Source of the DNA: Winogradskyella pelagia | GTDB lineage: Bacteria > Bacteroidota > Bacteroidia > Flavobacteriales > Flavobacteriaceae | Direction of reading: 5' to 3' | Assembly: GCF_017581965.1 (NCBI RefSeq) | Contig: NZ_JAGEVF010000009.1 | Span: 107,933-171,932, forward strand | DNA length: 64,000 bases | Shown here: positions 9,996 to 18,800 of the stretch, piece by piece | Layout: each line of letters begins with the position of its first letter | Numbering within the stretch: the stretch's first letter is position 1 | Position numbers and translations under genes: made by a program | The notes under the pieces: model-generated | Told to the model about the DNA's origin: nothing | Seen by the model: only the letters and a program-made list of their open reading frames with translations | Database searches by the model: none

Positions 9996-11087
9996 ATGTT
10001 CTCTATTTTTCATCTATTTTCTAGGGTGTCAATCACATTTTTTACTTTTATTTTTTTTGTAGCTTTAGGTTGTGACAGTTTATCCGCACAAAATGTTCCT
10101 ACGGCTCATAGCGAAAAAGATTCTATTTTTTTTAGTGAACCATACCCGTACATTTTACCAATTATGGGTAATAAAGTCCATAAGGCAAAAATTAGACTGC
10201 CATATCCAACCGGTGTTATGTTCAACACATTGGTCGGTACACAAGATTTATCCCTAAATGATTTACAATTAGGTTTTGGCCGGTTTTCCGATACTCAGGG
10301 GCCCAATATGATAAATTTGGACGAGGTGGTAAGGTTCGATGATATCAGTGCCCAAACCAGTACTTTTAATTTTAGGGTAGATACATGGGTATTACCATTT
10401 TTAAATGTCTATGGGATTGTTGGTCAAACCAAAAAGGCAGATATTAGTGTCAGACTTATTGATCCAATTCCATTAGACGTTACCACGGAGGTAAGTGGTA
10501 CTTATCTCGGATTTGGTCTTATGGCTGCTGGAGCCGTTGGCCCACTTTTTTTCTCACTGGATGCCAATCGCACATGGAATTTTAATGAGCGTTTAGACGA
10601 TCCCGCTACAGTATTTATTTCTGGTTTAAGGGCAGGACCAGTATTTAGATTTAAGAACAATCCAGATATGAATATTACACTATGGACAGGAGCCATGTAT
10701 AGTCATTTAGACGGTGAAACGGTTGGTAGTATTTCTGTGCAAGAATTGGCACCAGATGCTCCAGGTGCCGTTGATAATCTTATAGTTGAACTCGATTCTT
10801 GGTACAACAATTTAGGCCCAATTGAACAAGTATTATATGAAGGTCTTTATAACAGGCTAAGTGATGGGCTAAACAATCTTTCAAATAGCGTAAACGATGG
10901 ATATATTAGATATTCGTTTAATAAAGAAATAGGCAACCCTTGGAATATGTTAGTAGGTGCGCAGTGGCAAATTAATTATCGCTGGCAATTTAGGGCAGAA
11001 GCGCAATTTCTGGGTGATCGCACAGCAGGTCTTTTTTCCTTAAATTACCGGTTCGGAGTGCGTGGCAAAAATTGGTTATCTGATTAG
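9996..11087 (+). CDS. Predicted outer-membrane beta-barrel protein
   Basis: 363 residues with an N-terminal signal sequence (hydrophobic stretch about 8-26 ending LGCDSLSAQ). The rest alternates aromatic/hydrophobic and polar residues in short strands (LNVYGIVGQTKKADISVRL; GTYLGFGLMAAGAVGPLFFS; WQFRAEAQFLGD) and ends in a strand-like tail, as in outer-membrane barrels. I do not recognise a named family. The next gene starts 3 bases after the stop, so the two are surely co-transcribed. It is divergent from the TPR gene across 170 bases in which I see no strong symmetry. Confidence 0.7.
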   Translation: MFSIFHLFSRVSITFFTFIFFVALGCDSLSAQNVPTAHSEKDSIFFSEPYPYILPIMGNKVHKAKIRLPYPTGVMFNTLVGTQDLSLNDLQLGFGRFSDTQGPNMINLDEVVRFDDISAQTSTFNFRVDTWVLPFLNVYGIVGQTKKADISVRLIDPIPLDVTTEVSGTYLGFGLMAAGAVGPLFFSLDANRTWNFNERLDDPATVFISGLRAGPVFRFKNNPDMNITLWTGAMYSHLDGETVGSISVQELAPDAPGAVDNLIVELDSWYNNLGPIEQVLYEGLYNRLSDGLNNLSNSVNDGYIRYSFNKEIGNPWNMLVGAQWQINYRWQFRAEAQFLGDRTAGLFSLNYRFGVRGKNWLSD

Positions 11088-11090
11088 AAA

Positions 11091-11996
11091 ATGATGTATT
11101 CAGTTTTAAAAACAATATTATGCTATGTGATTATTCTACTAGGAGTCTCTAATCTTAGAGCTCAAGATATACAGCCAAGAGTATATGCTCCAGCGCCAGT
11201 AGGTACAAATGTAATTACGTTGGGTTACACCTACTCCTATGGTGCCCTGCTTTTTGATAAGACCATTCCAATTACGGATACTGATGCCTCTATTCACGGC
11301 ATAAATGCTGCCTATTCAAGAGCTACAAAATTTCTTGGTGCAGCAGGGCGGTTTGATGTTGTTTTACCACTTGTTAGAGGCTTCTGGGATGGTCAAGTTT
11401 CAGATTTGTCCCAAAGCACCGATCGTTTTGGTATGGCTGATCCCGTGATTAGATATGCGGTTTTTATTAAAGGAGCACCAGCCTTAACAAAAGAAGAGTT
11501 TTCAGATTTTGAGCCTGAGACAATTATTGGGCTTACCATGCGAATGCAAGTGCCTTTAGGGCAATATGACCCGGATAGACTCATTAATCTTGGCACTAAC
11601 CGTTGGACCTTTAGTCCGCAAATAGGCCTTTGGCATGCCTTTAGAAATTTCACGTTCGAAGCCTACGCAGGGTTGTGGTTGTTTACAGATAATACTAATT
11701 TTTTGGGGGCTACGCGGTCTCAAAATCCTTTGGCCACCTTGCAAGCTCATGTTTCCTATGCTTTTAATAATGGCTTATGGATAGCCGCCTCTACGCGTCA
11801 AAGTTTTGGAGGAGCGGTCACAACAGGGAATGGTGAGAGGCTAGACCCTGAAACAAATAATAGGGTTGGTCTATCGTTGGCGCTACCGCTCTCTAAGAAT
11901 TATGTCATTAGGCTAAGTGGTACTACGGGCTTAAGCACAACTATTGGGAACGATTACACAACTTTTGGCATTGGTTGTCAGGCGGTGTTTTGGTAG
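11091..11996 (+). CDS. Phenol-degradation MetA-pathway-type outer-membrane barrel
   Basis: 301 residues with a cleavable signal peptide ending near LRAQD. The mature protein starts IQPRVYAPAPVGTNVITLGY and has the barrel pattern and landmarks of the Phenol_MetA_deg family (putative outer-membrane transporters next to degradation genes): SYGALLFD, RFGMADPVIRY, VPLGQYDPDRLINLGTNRW, WLFTDNTNFLG. A clear paralogue lies at 39959-40873 on the other strand. Co-transcribed with the upstream barrel gene. Transport substrate is unknown; a hydrophobic or aromatic compound is only an inference from the family. Confidence 0.78.
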   Translation: MMYSVLKTILCYVIILLGVSNLRAQDIQPRVYAPAPVGTNVITLGYTYSYGALLFDKTIPITDTDASIHGINAAYSRATKFLGAAGRFDVVLPLVRGFWDGQVSDLSQSTDRFGMADPVIRYAVFIKGAPALTKEEFSDFEPETIIGLTMRMQVPLGQYDPDRLINLGTNRWTFSPQIGLWHAFRNFTFEAYAGLWLFTDNTNFLGATRSQNPLATLQAHVSYAFNNGLWIAASTRQSFGGAVTTGNGERLDPETNNRVGLSLALPLSKNYVIRLSGTTGLSTTIGNDYTTFGIGCQAVFW

Positions 11997-12040
11997 TTTT
12001 TATAAATTAAGCCTTATCATTTATTTTGTAAAATCCACTA

Positions 12041-12057
12041 TTACATTACTAATGTAA
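12041..12057. repeat. 17-bp inverted repeat in a convergent intergenic region
   Basis: TTACATTA-C-TAATGTAA is a perfect dyad of 8-bp arms around one base. It lies between the 3' ends of the MetA-type barrel gene and a leftward barrel gene. As a hairpin it would be short and AT-only with no GC stem, so it is a poor intrinsic terminator; it could be a weak one or a protein site. Confidence 0.3.
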
Positions 12058-12080
12058 AGTATTGGTATTTCGTTCAGTCT

Positions 12081-12875
12081 TTAAATAAAAAACGAAAGGC
12101 CCAAAAGCGGACCAATGACATTGACACTGGTATCCACACCATCGTCAGTACGTTGATAGTTAAAATTCCGGAAGCCCGCATTAATAGTCATATAATTCAG
12201 GACTTTAAACACATTGAGATAGACAAAATCATAGCTAAAATCTGAGGAGTTTCCAATGCCAAATCCACCAACACTCAGACGCGCACCTAAAAATACTTTA
12301 TCAGATAAGGAGACATTGGTACGTACTCCAAGCATCAAATCCCACCAGCTCTGATTTTCGTTGGTGCGAATGATAAAATCATTTTCGAGCTGTTCGAGTT
12401 CTATTTTAAAATCTATAGTAAGATCATTCACCCAGTTTTTGGCGCCTAAGGTGCCTTCAATTGACCAACCCTTTGCGATATTATCAGTATTATCGATAAA
12501 GGTGCTGAAAATTACATAGCCGGCAGAAACATCCATAATACTTTGTTTGACTTCCAAGTCAATACTTGCAGGGCCTTGACGTTCGTTTACGCCTAAAGTG
12601 GCAAAGGTACCATCAACACTCAAAGAATAGCGCTGATATCGAAGGCTGGCTACAAATTGAAATCCCGCATTGGTCAGTGAAGCAAGATCATCAAATGATT
12701 GTCTAATACTTTCCTCCCCCACATCGGTAGACTGAGCGGCCAATAGGGCGTAAGGCGTAAAACTGAAGCTCCAGTCTTTCTGAGTGTCGTTATCAAAATT
12801 AAAAGAGGTGACCTGCCCATTCGTTGCCATACTTAGCCCAATTACCAGCGAGAAAAGGATACGTTTTGCTCTCAT
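12081..12875 (-). CDS. Predicted outer-membrane barrel protein beside a TetR regulator
   Basis: About 264 residues from ATG 12875. Signal peptide RILFSLVIGLSMATNGQ is followed by SFTPYALLAAQSTDVG and strand-like segments (YQRYSLSVDGTFATLGV, VFLGARLSVGGFGIG) to a terminal strand ending LGLSFFI, whose final Phe-Ile fits a barrel C-terminus. An upstream in-frame ATG at 12920 would put 15 extra charged residues before the signal peptide, so it is not preferred. Divergent from the TetR gene, which makes it the likeliest direct target. Function unknown. Confidence 0.72.
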   Translation of the reverse strand: MRAKRILFSLVIGLSMATNGQVTSFNFDNDTQKDWSFSFTPYALLAAQSTDVGEESIRQSFDDLASLTNAGFQFVASLRYQRYSLSVDGTFATLGVNERQGPASIDLEVKQSIMDVSAGYVIFSTFIDNTDNIAKGWSIEGTLGAKNWVNDLTIDFKIELEQLENDFIIRTNENQSWWDLMLGVRTNVSLSDKVFLGARLSVGGFGIGNSSDFSYDFVYLNVFKVLNYMTINAGFRNFNYQRTDDGVDTSVNVIGPLLGLSFFI

Positions 12876-12897
12876 CTTACGACTATTTATTTTTAAA

Positions 12898-12917
12898 AGT
12901 ACTATTTTTTTAGTATT
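12898..12917. promoter_or_regulatory. Near-perfect dyad between barrel gene and tetR-type gene
   Basis: AGTACTA-TTTTTT-TAGTATT: arms match at 6 of 7 positions around a T6 spacer. It lies just upstream of the leftward barrel gene and about 70 bases before the TetR start, a reasonable place for a TetR operator. Support is symmetry and position only. Confidence 0.3.
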
Positions 12918-12986
12918 CAAAAATTGTTCGCTGGGCTTCTATGGGTTTAAAAGAATTACTATCTTTCAACATAAGTTAAGCAATCC

Positions 12987-13574
12987 ATGACCCTAACCAT
13001 GCAAAACGATAAAAAGTCCAAGTGGCTCAACGAAGGCTATAAACACTTCGCGGAATTTGGCCCAGAACATATCAGTATAAATAAAATAAGTAAGGAAATT
13101 GGGGCTGCAAGAGCTTCCTTTTACCATTTTTTTGGGGATATGGATGTCTTTATTGAGGAGCTCTGTGCCCTGCATTGGGATATTGCCGTAGAGTTTAATA
13201 AGTCTGGAAAAGATAACATCACACACTTATTTCCCGATTTTTATGATTTTCTGGCTGAGTACAATATGCCACTTCAATTTTCATTACAGTTGTTTCGTAA
13301 TCGGCATCATCCCACTTACAATTATTTATATCTCAGAACCTATGAATTATCGGCCAATGCTTTTCTACTAAAACTTTTTGCAAAGGAATGTCACTATACT
13401 CAAACTGAGCAAGACTTGCTGAAGTTATGGATTACGGTAGGAGAGGCCTGGTATTCGCGCTTAGATCCTGAAGATTTATCGTCAGCCACTCTACAAAAGC
13501 ATGCCAAGGACATACTTCAAACGGTAATGCAATTCTCTAATTCAAGACTGTACTCCTCATTACGCACTAATTAG
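12987..13574 (+). CDS. TetR-family transcriptional regulator
   Basis: 195 residues (191 from the alternative ATG 12999). The N-terminal HTH is clear: WLNEGYKHFAEFGPEHISIN, then KISKEIGAARASFYHFFGDM, the TetR recognition-helix pattern ending in the usual YHFF/YYHF motif. The C-terminal ligand domain is divergent and rich in aromatic residues. It lies between the leftward barrel gene and the rightward sulfatase cluster that starts 184 bases on, so it probably controls one or both in response to a small hydrophobic ligand; the ligand is unknown. Confidence 0.88.
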   Translation: MTLTMQNDKKSKWLNEGYKHFAEFGPEHISINKISKEIGAARASFYHFFGDMDVFIEELCALHWDIAVEFNKSGKDNITHLFPDFYDFLAEYNMPLQFSLQLFRNRHHPTYNYLYLRTYELSANAFLLKLFAKECHYTQTEQDLLKLWITVGEAWYSRLDPEDLSSATLQKHAKDILQTVMQFSNSRLYSSLRTN

Positions 13575-13758
13575 AGCCCGTAGGCACTATGGCTTACAAA
13601 TATACTATACATAGCTGTCTAAAATTTATCTCTCGAATTTACTAACTTGAAAGATTAGAAGAGCAACCTTACAATTGTGCTGCGGTTGTGGCTAGGTGTA
13701 GTTGTTTTTTCTTTGTCGAAACAATCAAACTTAATGACTAATCAAATAAGGAATAACC

Positions 13759-16137
13759 ATGGAGAAAATGAAATTATTTAGCCTAATTATAGTAGGTTTA
13801 CTTGTATTCAGTTGTAATGAAACGGAGAATAACCAAACAACGTATGCGGCACAAGAGGTATTACCGTTTCCATCACCACCCATGGGTGGCGAGGTAGGGC
13901 CCACCATGCAGGAATCTGTCCATAAATGGCGAGAGACTCCAAGCTACCTTCCTGAAGATGCACCGAATATCCTCATCATTATGTTAGATGATGCGGGCTT
14001 CGGTAATCCCAGCACCTTTGGTGGTGAGATCAAAACACCTACACTTTCGAAGCTGCGGGAAGAGGGCATTGCTTATAACCGCTTTCACACCACAGCCATG
14101 TGTTCACCAACGCGGGCGGCACTAATGACGGGTCGGAATCACCATCGTGTAGGTTCAGGAATGATTGCTGAATATGGCAACGACTGGGATGGTTACACGG
14201 GTGTTATTCCTAAATCTTCGGCAACCCTTACTGAAGTCCTGGGTCATTATGGTTACTCCTCAGCTGCCTTAGGAAAAGAACACAATACACCGGTCGATCA
14301 ATTGGCCAATGGCCCTTATGACCGTACCCCAACAGGAAGAGGCTATGATTATTTCTATGGCTTTATGGCCGGAGAAAGCTCGCAGTGGGAACCTGTACTT
14401 TGGGAAAATACGACGCCCATTGAAACACCTCATGCTGAAAATTACGAAGATTTTCACCTTACCGAAGCCATGGCCGAAAAAGGCATCACCTGGATACGAA
14501 GACATTTGGCTATTAATCCGGATCGTCCCTTTATGATGTATTGGGCCCCTGGAGCCGTTCATGGCCCACATCATGTCGCTAAAGAATGGGCAGATAAGTA
14601 TAAAGGTCAATTTGATGATGGCTGGGACGCCTATCAAAAGCGAAATTTTGAACGTCAAAAGGCCATGGGCTGGATTCCTGAAGATGCTGTTCTTCCTCCA
14701 CGCCCGGAAGGTATGCCCGCCTGGGAAGATATTCCGGATGAGGAAAAAGCCTTTCAAGCTCGCCTGATGGAAGTCTATGCTGGCTTCTTAGAGCATACCG
14801 ATGTGCAAGCCGGCAAACTCATTGATGAACTGGAAGCAAGAGGCATACGAGATAACACCATCGTCATGTATATTCTTTCTGATAATGGCGCCTCTTCCGA
14901 AGGTGTGGAGGGCAGTGTTGCAGAGTTGAACTCACAGAATGGCATCCCTTCTACAATAGCAGAACATATCGAAATTGCAGAACAATTGGGCGGCCTCGAA
15001 GAGCTCGGAGGACCAAAGATGGACAATATGTATCATGCCGCATGGGCTTGGGCAGGAGATAGCCCCTTCCGCTATACCAAATTGATAGCAGGTGATTTTG
15101 GAGGTACACGAACACCTATGGTGATTTCCTGGCCGAAAGAAATTAAACCAGACAATACCCCTCGTTCACAGTTTCTGCATGTCAACGATGTCGTGCCTAC
15201 CCTTTATGATATTTTGGAAATACCGCATCCAAAAGTTGTGGATGGCCATGAGCAAGATCCAATGGATGGCGTGAGCTTTGCCAGTACCTTTAATGATCCG
15301 GATGCCCCGGAATTAAAAAAGACGCAGTATTTCGACATTATGGGCAGCCGTGGGATCTATCATGACGGATGGATGGCCAGTGCTTTTGGTCCGCGTAAAC
15401 CTTGGGTTGCCGCATTACCAGATGTTTCTAATTGGAATCCCGATGAGGATGAATGGGAGTTGTTTGACCTCAGTAACGACTTCACGCTAATGAACAATTT
15501 AGCAGCTGAAAACCCCGAAAAACTGGAGGAAATGAAAAAGCTTTTTATGGAGGAAGCCATAGAAAATAAGGTGTTGCCTATTGGTGGCGCCATGTATACA
15601 GCACTCAATCCACAGGATTTTAAGAAGAGTTCCAACACCGAATGGACACTCTTTGAGGGGATGACCCGTATCCCTGAAAGCGAGGCCCCGAATGTGCGTA
15701 GCGGCAACATCCGTGTTGAAATTGATGGCGAGGTACCGGCAGGTGTTAATGGGGTGATTTTCGCCATGGGTGGTTACGCCGGTGGGGTAAGCCTTTATGC
15801 TATGAATGGGGAGCTTTACTATGAATACAGTTCCTTGCTCCTGAAACGCACCAAAATAAAAGTAGGTGCACTGCCTAAAGGCGAGGTGAACATTACTTAC
15901 GAAATGAAAACACCCCTGGAGCGCGCAGCACCAGCTGAGTTGAAGTTTTGGATTAACGGAAAGGAAGCTACCACCGGAACAGTGGAACGCACTATTCCTC
16001 TAATCTTCACGGCATCTGAAACCTTCGACGTAGGTATGGATCTGAACTCACCAGTAGCTGATGCTTATTTTGATAAGGGATCTTTTGAATTTGAAGGAAC
16101 TTTAAAGAAGCTGCATTTTAAATACCTGGAAGAATAG
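13759..16137 (+). CDS. Arylsulfatase lipoprotein (Cys-type, CSPTR)
   Basis: 792 residues. Lipoprotein signal ends LVFSC near residue 19, so it is probably anchored in the envelope. The sulfatase domain begins at NILIIMLDDAGFG (metal-binding Asp pair). HTTAMCSPTRAALMTGR holds the formylglycine motif C-x-P-x-R with Cys115 and is followed by GKEH; ILSDNGASSEG supplies the second metal-binding pair. After about residue 610 comes an extra C-terminal beta-domain (GYAGGVSLYAMNGELYYEY), as in large PAS-type arylsulfatases. It must be activated by an FGE; a candidate is at 26604-27785. Base composition is clearly GC-richer than the housekeeping genes. Two decayed copies of its last 31 codons lie downstream. 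Confidence 0.93.
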   Translation: MEKMKLFSLIIVGLLVFSCNETENNQTTYAAQEVLPFPSPPMGGEVGPTMQESVHKWRETPSYLPEDAPNILIIMLDDAGFGNPSTFGGEIKTPTLSKLREEGIAYNRFHTTAMCSPTRAALMTGRNHHRVGSGMIAEYGNDWDGYTGVIPKSSATLTEVLGHYGYSSAALGKEHNTPVDQLANGPYDRTPTGRGYDYFYGFMAGESSQWEPVLWENTTPIETPHAENYEDFHLTEAMAEKGITWIRRHLAINPDRPFMMYWAPGAVHGPHHVAKEWADKYKGQFDDGWDAYQKRNFERQKAMGWIPEDAVLPPRPEGMPAWEDIPDEEKAFQARLMEVYAGFLEHTDVQAGKLIDELEARGIRDNTIVMYILSDNGASSEGVEGSVAELNSQNGIPSTIAEHIEIAEQLGGLEELGGPKMDNMYHAAWAWAGDSPFRYTKLIAGDFGGTRTPMVISWPKEIKPDNTPRSQFLHVNDVVPTLYDILEIPHPKVVDGHEQDPMDGVSFASTFNDPDAPELKKTQYFDIMGSRGIYHDGWMASAFGPRKPWVAALPDVSNWNPDEDEWELFDLSNDFTLMNNLAAENPEKLEEMKKLFMEEAIENKVLPIGGAMYTALNPQDFKKSSNTEWTLFEGMTRIPESEAPNVRSGNIRVEIDGEVPAGVNGVIFAMGGYAGGVSLYAMNGELYYEYSSLLLKRTKIKVGALPKGEVNITYEMKTPLERAAPAELKFWINGKEATTGTVERTIPLIFTASETFDVGMDLNSPVADAYFDKGSFEFEGTLKKLHFKYLEE

Positions 16138-16175
16138 AACAACGATTAACCCTTGGACCCAACTTTATATTGGTT

Positions 16176-16253
16176 CTGAAAATAGCAGTTGCTGCGCATT
16201 AGTAAGAACGACTTATTAAAGGTGATCCAAGTCATTTTATGAATCTGAAATCT
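16176..16253 (+). pseudogene. Decayed copy of the sulfatase C-terminal tail (more degraded)
   Basis: Read from CTG 16176 this gives LKIAVAAH, then two stops, and ends SHFMNLKS. Those ends match the ends of the better relic at 16789-16881 (LKLTVAEAY ... LHYINLKN) and, more weakly, the live sulfatase tail (LNSPVADAY ... LHFKYLEE). It is 78 bases against 93, so about 15 bases have been lost in the middle. It starts 38 bases after the sulfatase stop. Similarity is confined to the two ends, so support is moderate. Confidence 0.4.
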
Positions 16254-16314
16254 ACTTTAGATTTACAGAATTTCTTAAGAGCAGATACATAACCAACAAT
16301 GAATAGATAACATT

Positions 16315-16767
16315 ATGAAAAATTATAACAACCACATCGCCCTTTGCCTTATGGCTATAGTCCTTTGCTTTACACAAATGGCAGCCCAGGAATATGGAAA
16401 TGCCTTAAATACCTTCGTTAAATTTGGAAGTAATTCCAGTATTGCAGCGAATTACGAGATTCAGGTCGCCAAGGATATTACCCTGGCGCCTACGGCCAGG
16501 ATCTGGTTCAGTGGTGAAAACACCTTTGCAGTAGGGGGTAGAGGAGATTTTTATTTTGACAGACTGTTAGGTCTTGCTGAGCCATGGGATATCTGGGCTG
16601 GGGCTGATGCCGGTGCCGTTGTCTCTGGCGATAGCAACAAGGATGATTTTAGTTTAAACCTGCACGCTGGTGTAGAATATAAATTCAGTAATTCATTCGG
16701 TATTATTTTCGAATTCGGAGGTGGAAATACCTCTTCTGGAGGGATAGGATTGGCATTTCATTTATAG
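16315..16767 (+). CDS. Small outer-membrane beta-barrel protein
   Basis: 150 residues with a signal peptide (hydrophobic about 8-24, ending QMAAQEY). The mature part has eight or so short amphipathic strands (YEIQVAKDITLAPTARIWF, GRGDFYFD, SLNLHAGVEYKF, FGIIFEFGGG) and ends GGIGLAFHL, typical of small 8-stranded barrels. It sits between the arylsulfatase and the alkyl-sulfatase-like gene and shares their GC-richer composition, so it probably belongs to that unit. Flanked on both sides by relics of a sulfatase 3' end. Confidence 0.7.
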   Translation: MKNYNNHIALCLMAIVLCFTQMAAQEYGNALNTFVKFGSNSSIAANYEIQVAKDITLAPTARIWFSGENTFAVGGRGDFYFDRLLGLAEPWDIWAGADAGAVVSGDSNKDDFSLNLHAGVEYKFSNSFGIIFEFGGGNTSSGGIGLAFHL

Positions 16768-16788
16768 AAACAAGGTATACGTATAATC

Positions 16789-16881
16789 CTGAAATTGACA
16801 GTTGCTGAGGCTTATTGCAATAAGGCGGCGTTTAAGTTTGAAGGCGCCTTATAGAAGCTGCATTATATAAATCTGAAAAAC
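16789..16881 (+). pseudogene. Relic of a second sulfatase gene's 3' end
   Basis: The 31 codons from CTG 16789 align without gaps to the last 31 codons of the arylsulfatase (16042-16134): 15 of 31 residues are identical by hand count (V-A-x-A-Y, F-x-F-E-G-x-L, K-L-H), with 66 of 93 bases identical. Codon 22 is a TAG stop and no start or upstream body remains. It starts 22 bases after the small barrel gene. It is best explained as the tail left by deletion of a former paralogous sulfatase gene. Confidence 0.75.
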
Positions 16882-16915
16882 TCATATGAGTTATAAAAGA
16901 AAAAAAACGATTCAC

Positions 16916-18775
16916 ATGAAACATATTAAATTATGCATTGCAATCCTATTAGGATTCACTATCATAGGTTGCAAGCAAACCAACAACAAAAGCGAAACAG
17001 TTACAACACAGAGTGACTCACCATACATGGGCGGAGAGGTAGAACTCGTAGAAGCCCCCAATGGAGCAATTACCAACAAGCGACTTATTGACGGAATTGA
17101 TAAAGTAGCCTGGGTTGAGCCTTCTATAGAACAGCCAGCTGAAGGCATTTGGGTGCTTGGTGGCTACGGACTTGCACCTATTTCAATCATTGATACTGAG
17201 GAAGGATTAATAGCTTTTGATTGTGGTGACACCAAGCATGACGGCGAAATTCTGCTGGAAGCCATTCGAACTGTTAGCGACAAACCTATTAAAGCCATAA
17301 TCTATGGACACTCGCATACTGCTTTTGGTGCGGGAGTATTTGCAGAAGGCAATAAAGATATCATGATCATAGGTCATCCCAATCTTAACGCTGTGGTTGA
17401 ATCGAACATGAAGGCAGCGGGATTTCCAGCCTATTTCCCAGAGATCGGACCCTATCTAACAGCCAGAGGCTTAATCCAGTTTAACGCCTTTATGCCAAAA
17501 GAAGGTCCAGATGCCTTTGTCGTAAATACGACGTTTCCTGAAGATTTCACACTAGACTTTTTACCCGTAAATACACCGGTTGAGGATGGTCAGGAAATGA
17601 CTGTTCTAGGTCAGAAAATGCAGTTTTTCACCAAGTATGGTTCTGATGATAAAGTGCACACAACGGTTTGGCTTCCTGAGCGTAAAATTCTATTTACCAC
17701 GATGCTGTGGTCGAGTCCACCACAATTGTATTCTGTTCGGGGTGATGTTTTTCGCGATCCACGTCTATGGATCAAGGGATTAAAATTTAATCGTGATTTA
17801 GAGCCTGAAGTGCTCATTTCGGCTGCGGCAAAACCAGTGGTTGGAAAAGAAGAAGTCGCAAAACGATTAGAAGGCTATTTAGATGGAGCAAGTTTTGTAC
17901 TAGACCAAACCTTGAGAGGAATTATTGGCGGAAAAACACCTGATGAACTGCGTCATTTGGTAAAACTTCCGGAGTATTTAAAGGCGGTTCCTAACAATCT
18001 TGAAAACTATGGTGAGGTATCTGCTTATCCTCCAGCTATCTATTACCAGTCTGTTGGTTGGTACGATAACGATGCGGCAAATCTTGCACCGGTATCTCCA
18101 TTAGACGAAGCTAAACGTATTGTACCCTTAATGGGAGGGCGAGATAAGGTACTGGCAGCTGCCAATGAAGCCATGAATAAGAAAGAGTATTCATGGGCAG
18201 CACACCTGGTGAATTACCTCTACCAATTGGATCACACAGACGAGGATGCTAGAAAGATAAAAGCCGAAGCCCTTCGGCAGATGGCTTATGTTTCGACAGG
18301 ATCGAATAATCGTGCGCACCTGATGTCGCAAGCCTTGGCGCTAGAAGGGAAAGTGACCATTCCTACAGTGATTCCTCCTGCGCCAGAAACCATCAAAGCT
18401 TTCCCCGGCACCTTTGTCGATTATTTCAGAATTCGGATCAATCCCGCAAAAAGCGGTGAAACCAACGAAATACTGCGATTTGACTTTGATGATGGTACTA
18501 GTGCAGGATTGCATGTGAGGCGCGCCGTGGCAGAATATATTGAAGACCTTGAGACCTACCCATCTGAAGCCGACCATGTGCTTAAATTATCCGGGGAAGC
18601 CTGGGCAAAGGTATATTTGAGTTCAGGGTCCATTCAAGATTTAATCGATAATGGCGAAATTAAAGTGATGAAAGGAGATGCGAAAGAAGTGGTTCGCGTT
18701 CTGGAATTGTTTGACCGTTATGACCCTGAAAGCGCCGTTATTATTCCGTCTACATTAGTTCAAGATCATAAATAA
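16916..18775 (+). CDS. Alkyl-sulfatase-like (SdsA/BDS1-type) metallo-beta-lactamase-fold lipoprotein, metal site altered
   Basis: 619 residues from ATG 16916; the lipoprotein signal ends TIIGC. The layout follows SdsA-type alkyl sulfatases: an MBL-fold domain, a helical dimerisation region (QSVGWYDNDAANLAPVSPLD, then GGRDKVLAAANEAM, LRQMAYVSTGSNNRAHLMSQAL), and a C-terminal SCP2-like domain from about residue 500. However, where the family has HxHxDH the protein reads GHSHTAFGAG (His132, His134, no Asp-His). The usual Ala-Glu-Asn segment before the RG-RD stretch is TTMLW, and the later SHHWP-like segment is SAAAKPVVG. So most known metal ligands seem absent. It may be an inactive or repurposed binding protein. 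Confidence 0.82.
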   Translation: MKHIKLCIAILLGFTIIGCKQTNNKSETVTTQSDSPYMGGEVELVEAPNGAITNKRLIDGIDKVAWVEPSIEQPAEGIWVLGGYGLAPISIIDTEEGLIAFDCGDTKHDGEILLEAIRTVSDKPIKAIIYGHSHTAFGAGVFAEGNKDIMIIGHPNLNAVVESNMKAAGFPAYFPEIGPYLTARGLIQFNAFMPKEGPDAFVVNTTFPEDFTLDFLPVNTPVEDGQEMTVLGQKMQFFTKYGSDDKVHTTVWLPERKILFTTMLWSSPPQLYSVRGDVFRDPRLWIKGLKFNRDLEPEVLISAAAKPVVGKEEVAKRLEGYLDGASFVLDQTLRGIIGGKTPDELRHLVKLPEYLKAVPNNLENYGEVSAYPPAIYYQSVGWYDNDAANLAPVSPLDEAKRIVPLMGGRDKVLAAANEAMNKKEYSWAAHLVNYLYQLDHTDEDARKIKAEALRQMAYVSTGSNNRAHLMSQALALEGKVTIPTVIPPAPETIKAFPGTFVDYFRIRINPAKSGETNEILRFDFDDGTSAGLHVRRAVAEYIEDLETYPSEADHVLKLSGEAWAKVYLSSGSIQDLIDNGEIKVMKGDAKEVVRVLELFDRYDPESAVIIPSTLVQDHK

Positions 18776-18800
18776 AGTGATATTAAAATAAAACCAAGCC

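Noticed and set aside
14269..14757. Antisense frame inside the arylsulfatase
   Set aside because: A shadow of the GC-richer sulfatase codons; no domain and no start context.
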